DNA from: Pseudolysobacter sp.
GTDB lineage: Bacteria > Pseudomonadota > Gammaproteobacteria > Xanthomonadales > Rhodanobacteraceae
DNA: 5,659 bases
Direction of reading: 5' to 3'
Assembly: GCA_025351985.1 (NCBI GenBank)
Contig: JANXUW010000266.1
Span: 1-5,659, forward strand
Shown: piece after piece, positions 1 to 5,659 of the stretch
How positions within the stretch are numbered: position 1 is the first letter of the stretch
How the letters are laid out: every line of letters begins with the position of its first letter
Made by a program: the position numbers and the translations under genes
The notes under the pieces: generated by a model
Told to the model about the DNA's origin: nothing
Databases searched by the model: none
The model's input: only the letters and a program-made list of their open reading frames with translations

Positions 1-269
1 GTGAAAGCACTCAGCGCCGAGGTCGCCGGAAAATTCGGATCGTTATTGGCCAGTACCCATAAGTGATAGAGCTTGGTCGATGATTCATAGGCGATGGTAT
101 TGCGCAACGAACTGCCGCCAGAAGTCAGATCCTTGCCCAAGCGAACGCCATCGAGTCGCACCGGACAGGGGGTAGTGCGAAAGCTCGGCGGTGAAGCTAT
201 AGCGAGATTCGACACACAGCAGAGCAGTAGCGCGACACGAAGTCGGGCTTGGTGAATTTTCATTGGCAT
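1..269 (-). CDS. 5' end of an unrecognised secreted protein gene (partial)
   Basis: The minus strand reads from ATG at 269 (MPMKIHQAR...) or ATG at 263 (MKIHQAR...) and stays open to the left edge, giving 87 full codons from the second Met. The N-terminus is a textbook type I signal peptide: a positive stretch (K2, R7, R9 counted from the 263 Met), a hydrophobic core VALLLCCVSNLAIA and an AIA-S site that suggests cleavage after about residue 23. The cysteines at 15-16 lack a proper lipobox (Leu at -1), so a lipoprotein is unlikely. The mature part starts SPPSFRTTPCPVRLDGVRLG and later contains KLYHLWVLANNDPNFP. I recognise no family. The protein should be exported through Sec to the periplasm, outer membrane or exterior. 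A GGGGA five bases before the 269 ATG favours that start. It lies 161 bp downstream of orn on the same strand, so it probably has its own promoter or reads through from orn; neither is proven. Confidence 0.72.
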   Translation of the reverse strand, partial: MPMKIHQARLRVALLLCCVSNLAIASPPSFRTTPCPVRLDGVRLGKDLTSGGSSLRNTIAYESSTKLYHLWVLANNDPNFPATSALSAF

Positions 270-274
270 TTCGA

Positions 275-279
275 TCCCC
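275..279 (-). promoter_or_regulatory. Shine-Dalgarno for the secreted-protein gene
   Basis: The minus strand reads GGGGA TCGAA ATG, a purine-rich Shine-Dalgarno-like match with a five-base spacer to the ATG at 269. The alternative in-frame ATG at 263 would have an 11-base spacer, which is long. This is the only local evidence that chooses between the two starts, and the signal peptide works with either. Confidence 0.45.
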
Positions 280-358
280 GGCAAAAACTGCAACTTACGA
301 TCCGTATCGCTTTGACATGCGCACTTTGATCCGGCTGTGCGGAAAGTCAAGCAAGCAT

Positions 359-400
359 CATGCCGCAAACGGCGGTATCCGCTGTTTTTGGCAAGGCATG
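359..400. repeat. 42-nt imperfect inverted repeat between orn and the secreted-protein gene
   Basis: On the plus strand the pairing arms are CATGCC/GGCATG, then GC/GC, AAAC/GTTT and GCGG/CCGC around a TAT loop. That makes 16 base pairs in total, interrupted by a two-base bulge, a three-base bulge and a one-by-one mismatch. It lies 31 bp past the orn stop codon and about 90 bp upstream of the next gene. On neither strand is it followed by a T-run, so it is not a standard intrinsic terminator. It could be an mRNA 3'-end stabilising hairpin, a REP-like intergenic repeat, or a chance fold. The pairing is seen directly; its role is unknown. Confidence 0.5.
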
Positions 401-430
401 AAACGTCAGACCCGTCTCCAATTTGACTGT

Positions 431-1015
431 CTATCGCACCGCTTCGGGCAATCCTGCGATACGCCCCATGAACTGGCGGTAGTAGCGCAGTTCATCGATC
501 GAATCGCGCACATCGGAAAGCGCGGTATGACTGGATTCCTTGGTAAAACCCTTGCCGATTTCCGGTGCCCAGCGCCGCGCGAGTTCCTTGATCGTCGACA
601 CATCGAGATTGCGATACATGAAAAACCGTTCGAGTCGCGGCATCAGGCGGTGCATGAAACGCCGGTCCTGACAGATCGAATTGCCGCACATCGGCGACTT
701 GCCGCGACCGGCAAAACGCACAAGGAATTCCACCGTCAGCGCTTCGGCGGTGGCGATATCGATGGTCGAATCGAGCACGCGTTGCCACAGCCCGGATTTA
801 CCATGCTGGTTGCGATTCCAGTCGTCCATCGCTTCGAGCCACGCGAGATCGTGGCGGATCGCAAACTCCGGCCCTTCGGCGATGATGTTGAGATTTTTGT
901 CGGTGACGACCGTGGCGATTTCGAGAATCGAATCGGTGTCGGTATTCAGCCCGGTCATCTCCAGATCGATCCAGATCAGATTGTCCTCGCTGGGAAACGG
1001 TGGCTGCAAACTCAT
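431..1015 (-). CDS. orn: Oligoribonuclease (3'-5' exoribonuclease, DEDDh family)
   Basis: The 194-residue product is a clear Orn, a cytoplasmic homodimeric exonuclease that removes nucleotides from the 3' end of RNA fragments of two to five bases. It finishes mRNA decay and, in many gammaproteobacteria, hydrolyses pGpG from c-di-GMP breakdown. The DEDDh catalytic set is complete: D17 and E19 in [10 protein letters not shown]117 in [12 protein letters not shown]163 and D168 in [12 protein letters not shown]. The conserved [16 protein letters not shown] segment (134-149) is also present. E. coli Orn has 181 residues; this one is about five residues longer at the N-terminus and about eight longer at the C-terminus (GLPEAVR). 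The start ATG at 1015 has a GGAG five bases upstream, and the stop is TAG at 431-433. It follows recD by 48 bp on the same strand. Cys in SICQ, where E. coli has Gly, matches my memory of Xanthomonas Orn. Confidence 0.97.
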   Translation of the reverse strand: MSLQPPFPSEDNLIWIDLEMTGLNTDTDSILEIATVVTDKNLNIIAEGPEFAIRHDLAWLEAMDDWNRNQHGKSGLWQRVLDSTIDIATAEALTVEFLVRFAGRGKSPMCGNSICQDRRFMHRLMPRLERFFMYRNLDVSTIKELARRWAPEIGKGFTKESSHTALSDVRDSIDELRYYRQFMGRIAGLPEAVR

Positions 1016-1020
1016 CGAAA

Positions 1021-1024
1021 CTCC
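1021..1024 (-). promoter_or_regulatory. Shine-Dalgarno of orn
   Basis: The minus strand reads GGAG TTTCG ATG, a standard Shine-Dalgarno core with a five-base spacer to the orn ATG at 1015. It supports that start over any other in-frame codon. Confidence 0.7.
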
Positions 1025-1028
1025 AAAG

Positions 1029-1060
1029 TAAAATCAAAAAACCACGTGCTCGAATCGAGC
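1029..1060 (-). terminator. Weak terminator-like hairpin and T-rich stretch between recD and orn
   Basis: Just after the recD stop, the minus strand has the perfect inverted repeat GCTCGA-T-TCGAGC (1048-1060), then six bases (ACGTGG... overlapping into the run), then TTTTTTGATTTTAC. Allowing a three-base loop the stem is only five base pairs, and the T-run begins about six bases after the stem, whereas strong intrinsic terminators have it directly adjacent. It may cause partial termination or attenuation between recD and orn, or it may be nothing. I see no convincing -35/-10 pair for orn in this 48-bp gap. Confidence 0.25.
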
Positions 1061-1063
1061 GAA

Positions 1064-2965
1064 TTATGGCGCGCTTGCGTCTGATCTGTCTGCAGCATCG
1101 AACACGCGCGTGATCTGCGCCGCCAACCCGGACCAGCGTTGCGCCGGGCTACCGATCGCGGCGCGCAATACCGTTTCGCTGCCGATCACGATCAGCTCGT
1201 TTCGTGCGCGACTCAGCGCCGTGTACAACCACTCGCGCGTCAGCAGCGGATGCGGCTGCGGTGGCAGCAATACCAGCACAGTATCGTATTCCGAGCCCTG
1301 CGCCTTGTGTACGGTCATCGCGTAACCCAGCTCGAACGCGGGCAATTGATTTGCCGACAATCCACGCACACCGTGCTGCGCATCGGCAAACCACGCACGC
1401 AATCGCTGCTGTGCATCGGCCAGTAACACACCGCTGTCACCGTTGTACAACCGCAGCGCATGATCGTTCTCGGTAATCAGCAACGGCGCCGACGGATAAT
1501 GCGCTGGCAACGGTTGCCACGCTTTCAGATCGAGCTGCGTGCGCGCTATTGCTGCATTGAGTGCGCGCGTTCCCCACGGCCCTTCGCGCAACGCACCGAG
1601 CACACGAAAATGCGCCAGCGCATGCAACGCCCGTTCGGGTGTCGTTGCGATTTGCAGTGGCGCGTAGTGTTGCGCGGCAATCTGCAACGCCTGTGCGAGC
1701 GCATCGTTCTGATCTTGCTCATGCCAGACGATACTGTCGCCCTGCCGCAAGATTTCGCAGGCGCGATCCGCCTCGCCATTGCGTACCGCATCGACCAGTT
1801 TTGCGATGCTGCCACCCGCGCTGAAACGGTGACTGTACGTAAGCGTCACGACCGCGTCGCCGAATTGCGCGGGCATTGCCGACGTGATTTCCGCGGCACT
1901 TCCGGTCATCGCAAAAATATTCGCCGCCGCTTTTGGCGAATAACGATTGTGCAGATTGAATACACGCAATTCGGACAGCACGTTGCCGATCTCGATCGAT
2001 GCGAGTTGATCCGGATCGCCGAGCAGAATCAGTCGCGCATCGCGTGGCAACGCATCGAGCACGCGCGCCATGCTCGGCAGATCGATCATCGATGCTTCAT
2101 CGAGCACCAGCACATCCAGCGGCAGCGGATTGGCGCGATCGTAACGCGGCTTGCTGCTATGTGGACGCATGCCGAGCAGACGATGCAAGGTCGTCGCCTC
2201 GCGCGGCAAGCTCGCGCGCAACTCATCCGATACCGGCAGTTCAGCGAGATCGCGCTGCAGGCTGTCGCTGACGCGCCTCGCTGCCTTGCCAGTGGGTGCC
2301 GCGAGCGCGATGCGCAGCGGTCTTTTTGGTGATTCCAGCGCGGAATCAACTAAGATCGACGGCTGCAAATTTTGTTGTGCGATCAACACCAGCAAGCGCA
2401 ACACGGTCCAGGTTTTTCCGCTACCTGGGCCACCGAGAATCACCGTGAGATTCTGGCGCAATGCCAGCACTGCTGCCACGCGTTGCCAGTTGGGCGTCGT
2501 TGCCGCGTTGGTTGGAAACAGCGTCTCGATTTGCTCACGCAACCCGGCAGAATCCAGCGCCGCCGGATTGCCACAAGCGCGTCGCAACAGATCCTCGGCG
2601 ATGCGCCGTTCGTACTCGAAATAACGCCGCAAATACAGATTTTTGCCATCGCAAATCAACGGCGATTTGGCGCCAGGATCGCCAACCAGATCACTCGCGC
2701 GCAATCGCTCGCGCACATGCTCAATTGTATCGAGCGTGCCAAGATCATGCGCTGCCGATGATGCCAACTCGTCACGCAATTCGTGCAGCGGGACACAGCT
2801 ATGTCCCTGTTGCACGGCGGCGGAAAGCTGCGCGATCAATTCGCGCAACCACGGCTCGCGTATCGAGCCGCGTTGAATCAACGAATCAGCCAAGGCGTAG
2901 TCGAACGCACTCGGCAAACCGATCGATGCAAGAATATTACGGTCGGGTGCGGTCTGCATATTCAT
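1064..2965 (-). CDS. recD: RecBCD exonuclease V alpha subunit (5'-3' helicase RecD)
   Basis: The 633-residue product is RecD, the superfamily 1B motor that runs 5'-3' on one strand of a broken DNA end as part of RecBCD in the cytoplasm. E. coli RecD has 608 residues. The N-terminal part (about 1-130) includes the GHSCVPL block and is the region that contacts RecC in the known complex. Helicase motifs follow in order: Walker A GGPGSGKT (178-185), Ia APTGKAARR (223-231), Walker B LDEAS (288-292), III GDPDQLAS (316-323), IV YSHRF (377-381), a NGDSGV block (508-513), then VHKAQGSE (552-559) and YTALSRAR (581-588). All key residues are intact. The start ATG at 2965 overlaps the recB stop as ATGA, implying translational coupling. 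A second in-frame ATG at 2959 (Met3) has GGCGA six bases upstream and would give 631 residues. Stop is TAA. The reading frame stays open upstream to 3640, but that part lies inside recB and has no homology I can see. Confidence 0.97.
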   Translation of the reverse strand: MNMQTAPDRNILASIGLPSAFDYALADSLIQRGSIREPWLRELIAQLSAAVQQGHSCVPLHELRDELASSAAHDLGTLDTIEHVRERLRASDLVGDPGAKSPLICDGKNLYLRRYFEYERRIAEDLLRRACGNPAALDSAGLREQIETLFPTNAATTPNWQRVAAVLALRQNLTVILGGPGSGKTWTVLRLLVLIAQQNLQPSILVDSALESPKRPLRIALAAPTGKAARRVSDSLQRDLAELPVSDELRASLPREATTLHRLLGMRPHSSKPRYDRANPLPLDVLVLDEASMIDLPSMARVLDALPRDARLILLGDPDQLASIEIGNVLSELRVFNLHNRYSPKAAANIFAMTGSAAEITSAMPAQFGDAVVTLTYSHRFSAGGSIAKLVDAVRNGEADRACEILRQGDSIVWHEQDQNDALAQALQIAAQHYAPLQIATTPERALHALAHFRVLGALREGPWGTRALNAAIARTQLDLKAWQPLPAHYPSAPLLITENDHALRLYNGDSGVLLADAQQRLRAWFADAQHGVRGLSANQLPAFELGYAMTVHKAQGSEYDTVLVLLPPQPHPLLTREWLYTALSRARNELIVIGSETVLRAAIGSPAQRWSGLAAQITRVFDAADRSDASAP

Positions 2966-5659
2966 TCGCCGTCGAGCCACTGATCGAGCGCTTCGACAAG
3001 ATCCGTCGATGGCTGTTGATGCACCACGCCGGCACCGGCGTTTGCCGTGTTCAGTCCACGCACAAACACATACAACGCGCCGCCCAGCAACTCGGTGCGA
3101 TAACGCAAACCGAGCCGCAGACGCAGATAACGATGCAACGCCACCTGGTAAATTAATGCCTGCAAATCGTAACGATGCTGCGCCATCGCCAAAGCGAGTC
3201 GCGGCGGCGCGTAGTCGCGCGCATCCGGGCCGAGCCAGTTGCTCTTGTAGTCGAGCACGTAAAAGCGATCTCCATGCGCGAGCGTGAGATCGATAAAACC
3301 ATTCATCAAACCTTGCAACGCGACGCCCGACGAACTCAATACCTGCAACGCAGCGGCATACTCCGGAAAGCGTTGCGCAAGATCGATCAACGCTGCGGAC
3401 GCGCCACTCGCCAGACGAAAATGAAACTCCATTTCCGCCACTCGAGACTGCGGCGACAAAGTGCGCAAGCGCAGGCGCGGCAGCAATTCCGCATCCAGCG
3501 TTGTCCGCACCAACGCAAGGAATTGCGCCTCGCTTGCGGCCGCAAATCCGGCACGCTGCACCTGCTCTGCAACGATACGCCGCAGCGCGTTCGCATCGTC
3601 GCCGCCGAAGTCGATTCGCTCGAGTATCTGATGCAGGCACTCGCCGAATTCGGCACCACGCAGTAGCGACGATACCGACGTGGATATCTCGTCGATCACG
3701 ACCGGCGTTTGCACCACCGCGTCATGATCGGCCGCGTGCGCCACATGCATGCCTTGCACGAGGCGAGTGAAACTCAAGGTGCGTCGCGCATCAAACAACG
3801 AGCGAGTGAATGAGCGCGCGTGCAGCGGCGTCGAATCGGCCTGTGCCTGCCAACGTTCTGCAGAAGGTTCGGGTAAAGCACAGACATCGATCGCACCAAC
3901 ACTATCATCGCGCAAACGGGTCAATCGCTTGGCGACGATGCCATCGTCCGGCGTTGCGATCTCGTGGCGAGAGTCCGCCATCGTAGGGTCGAGCAAGCGT
4001 AGCAGCGGCGAATACGCCCCAGCATCGGTGGTGCCCCAAACCAGATACAGACGATTGATCGCACGCGTGCAGGCGACATACGCCAGACGTATCGATTCGG
4101 CGTAATTTTCCAGCTCGCGCTGACGCGCTCTGGCGGCCAGCTGCGCTGTACCGAGATCGGCAATCACGCGATAATTTTCATCGTGGCTGATCACTGGAAC
4201 CTTCACCGCATTTTTTTTGTTTTTTCCTTTCCACAAAAACGGCGCAAACACGATCGGATATTCCAAACCCTTGCTGGAATGAATGGTAACGACCTGCACC
4301 GCCTGCGCATCGCTATCGAGACGCAGCAGTTGCGCCTTGTTTTCGGTATCCGGTGCGAGGCGATTCTGTTGCAGCCAAACCAGCAACGCGGCCGGTCCGG
4401 CGCACTTGACGCTGGCCTCATCCAGCAGTTCGCCGAGTTGCAGATAATTCGCGATGCGTCTTTCGCCATCGTGCATCGGTAGCAGAAGCGGTGCTGCTTC
4501 GCGCAATATTTCGAGGACCAGGCTCAGCACGCCTTGTTCATTCCAGCGTGTTGCAAGCGCGGCGAATTGCGACAACGCGCCTTCCCAGGAATCATCGCCG
4601 GCGTCCAGCGCACGCAGGTCGGCGGCATCCAGACCGAACAAAAGCGTGGTCAGCGCCGCGCGCAGTTTCGGCGCACGGGTCGGTTCGAGCAAGGCACGCA
4701 ATAACAACATCAGCTCATGCGCTTCATCGCTCGCAAACACACTTTCACGCGCACGCCGCGATACCGCAACACCGCGCACGCGCAACGCAGTTTCGACCTG
4801 CAACGCCTGCTTGTGACTGACCACGAGCACGGCAATGTCACCCGCACGCAAACCACGCTGCGCCATTGTTTGCCCCGGCAGATCGAGCACAAGCTGCTGC
4901 CTTGCACCCGCCCGTAGCAGGCGCACGATTTCGCTCGCCACACTGGCGGCGACTTTTTGCTCGAGCCGGCCAACCGTTGCGATCGCACTTTTGTTCTTGC
5001 GTGCATCGCGCAATTCGTCGCTCACCTCGGCATGCCAGAACGTCAGCGGCGACGTATTTGGATGCAGCCAACATCCTTGCTTCGGGCCACCGGCTTGCAC
5101 ATCGCGCCAGCCGATGAAATCGACCACAAATGTGCGCGGGTCGCGAAATAGTTGGTTGAGCGCTTTGCTGAGTTCCGGTTCAGAGCGGTAATTGGTGTCG
5201 AGCGTGAATACCTGCGCCCGTGCATCCTGGCGCGCCGCGGCGTAAGCAAAAACGTCGCCACCGCGAAATCCGTAGATCGCCTGCTTGGCGTCGCCGATCA
5301 TCAACAGCACGCCGCGTTCCGCATAAATACGACGGAAGATTGCGTACTGTCGCTGATCGGTATCCTGAAATTCATCCACCAGCGCGACCGGATAACGATC
5401 GCGCAAACGTGTCGCGAGACGCTCTGCATCATCGCCAGAAAGTGCGTCATGCAGCCGACCGATCAAACTGTCGAAACCCAGCGATACGCTGATTTCTTCA
5501 AAGCGTCTCATTTCCGCGCGCACGTAGTCGCTGGCGTCTACCAGCAACTGGGCCTGATGCATCTGCCGTATGGATTCCGCGCATTCCGACAACTCGCCCA
5601 ACGCAGTCAACAGCGCATCCTGCGGCAGCGGCTTGCCCTTCTCGCGCGCTGAGGGATTC
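2962..5659 (-). CDS. recB: RecBCD exonuclease V beta subunit (helicase/nuclease RecB), N-terminus missing
   Basis: The frame is open to the right edge, giving 898 residues of a protein expected to have about 1200, so roughly 300 N-terminal residues, including Walker A, are outside. RecB is the 3'-5' superfamily 1A motor and holds the only nuclease site of RecBCD. Visible motifs, numbered from the first full codon at 5658: II VDEFQDTD (94-101), III GDAKQAIYGFRG (122-133), IV LDTNYRS (153-159), V VTIHSSKGLEYP (457-468), VI YVACTRA (527-533). The C-terminal nuclease domain has the catalytic set: H676 in GECLHQIL, D790 in GFIDL, D803 and K805 in LDYKSNW, followed by QHRYDLQ. The 13-residue gap between the two Asp equals that of E. 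coli D1067/D1080. Motif V has Ser where E. coli has Lys (IHKSKG), as in UvrD-like helicases, so activity is not in doubt. The stop TGA (2962-2964) overlaps the recD ATG. An in-frame TTG at 5610 is not the start, since the frame and RecB similarity continue upstream. recC is expected further upstream. Confidence 0.97.
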   Translation of the reverse strand, partial: NPSAREKGKPLPQDALLTALGELSECAESIRQMHQAQLLVDASDYVRAEMRRFEEISVSLGFDSLIGRLHDALSGDDAERLATRLRDRYPVALVDEFQDTDQRQYAIFRRIYAERGVLLMIGDAKQAIYGFRGGDVFAYAAARQDARAQVFTLDTNYRSEPELSKALNQLFRDPRTFVVDFIGWRDVQAGGPKQGCWLHPNTSPLTFWHAEVSDELRDARKNKSAIATVGRLEQKVAASVASEIVRLLRAGARQQLVLDLPGQTMAQRGLRAGDIAVLVVSHKQALQVETALRVRGVAVSRRARESVFASDEAHELMLLLRALLEPTRAPKLRAALTTLLFGLDAADLRALDAGDDSWEGALSQFAALATRWNEQGVLSLVLEILREAAPLLLPMHDGERRIANYLQLGELLDEASVKCAGPAALLVWLQQNRLAPDTENKAQLLRLDSDAQAVQVVTIHSSKGLEYPIVFAPFLWKGKNKKNAVKVPVISHDENYRVIADLGTAQLAARARQRELENYAESIRLAYVACTRAINRLYLVWGTTDAGAYSPLLRLLDPTMADSRHEIATPDDGIVAKRLTRLRDDSVGAIDVCALPEPSAERWQAQADSTPLHARSFTRSLFDARRTLSFTRLVQGMHVAHAADHDAVVQTPVVIDEISTSVSSLLRGAEFGECLHQILERIDFGGDDANALRRIVAEQVQRAGFAAASEAQFLALVRTTLDAELLPRLRLRTLSPQSRVAEMEFHFRLASGASAALIDLAQRFPEYAAALQVLSSSGVALQGLMNGFIDLTLAHGDRFYVLDYKSNWLGPDARDYAPPRLALAMAQHRYDLQALIYQVALHRYLRLRLGLRYRTELLGGALYVFVRGLNTANAGAGVVHQQPSTDLVEALDQWLDGE

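Noticed and set aside
290..350. TTGACT on the minus strand (around 343-348) as a -35 box for the secreted-protein gene
   Set aside because: At 16-18 bp downstream there is only AAAGTG-like sequence and no acceptable -10 hexamer, so I do not list a promoter.
263..1084. Plus-strand open frame of 273 codons opposite orn
   Set aside because: It runs antisense to a gene with all DEDDh catalytic residues, has no Shine-Dalgarno or recognisable domain, and its composition is that expected from reading the complement of a GC-rich gene.
1460..2332. Plus-strand open frame of 290 codons opposite recD
   Set aside because: Arg/Gln-rich, low-complexity translation without domain or ribosome binding site; the opposite strand has intact RecD motifs throughout.
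2966..3640. Upstream extension of the recD frame by 225 codons, starting at an ATG at 3640
   Set aside because: It lies wholly inside the recB nuclease domain in another frame and is Arg/Ala/Cys-rich without helicase similarity. RecD similarity begins after the ATG at 2965, and the ATGA overlap gives a natural start.
5608..5610. TTG at 5610 as a possible recB start giving 882 residues
   Set aside because: The frame continues to the window edge without a stop, and a start here would lack the first helicase motifs of RecB. The gene is cut by the window, not by an internal start.
5152..5652. Plus-strand open frame of 166 codons opposite recB
   Set aside because: Antisense to the conserved RecB motifs II-IV region; no supporting start signal or recognisable family.
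1..5659. Mobile elements, CRISPR arrays, tRNA or rRNA genes, defence-island genes
   Set aside because: I saw no transposase or integrase motifs, no regularly spaced direct repeats and no cloverleaf-like segments. The window is almost fully occupied by ordinary RecB, RecD and Orn coding sequence.

Overview
The window is a piece of a moderately GC-rich proteobacterial chromosome with all recognisable genes on the minus strand. Read in the direction of transcription (from position 5659 down to 1) the order is: the C-terminal three quarters of recB (exonuclease V beta subunit), recD (exonuclease V alpha subunit), orn (oligoribonuclease), and the 5' end of an unrecognised gene for a secreted protein. 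The Orn sequence carries [11 protein letters not shown] and an [21 protein letters not shown] C-terminal block that, from memory, resembles the Xanthomonas/Lysobacterales form more than the E. coli form. My best guess is therefore a gammaproteobacterium of the Xanthomonadales/Lysobacterales. This is an inference from remembered sequences, not a database search.

Region by region: 2962-5659 is recB, open to the right-hand edge, so the N-terminal Walker A part lies outside. 1064-2965 is recD, whose ATG overlaps the recB stop codon (ATGA), a typical translational-coupling junction for two subunits of one complex. 1016-1063 is a short gap with a weak hairpin plus T-rich stretch. 431-1015 is orn with a clear Shine-Dalgarno. 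270-430 is an intergenic gap with a 42-nt imperfect inverted repeat. 1-269 encodes the start of a protein with a type I signal peptide, cut off by the left edge.

Functionally, RecB and RecD are the two motor subunits of RecBCD, the helicase/nuclease that processes double-strand DNA ends; recC is expected upstream of recB, beyond the window. RecB carries the single nuclease site and a slow 3'-5' motor, RecD the fast 5'-3' motor. Orn degrades the last 2-5 nt RNA fragments (including pGpG from c-di-GMP turnover) and may share the transcript. All helicase and nuclease motifs visible in the three enzymes are intact. I found no mobile element, CRISPR array, RNA gene or clearly new system here. The points most worth a second look are the hidden secreted-protein gene, the inverted repeat beside it, an A-rich slippery tract inside recB, and the recD-orn adjacency.
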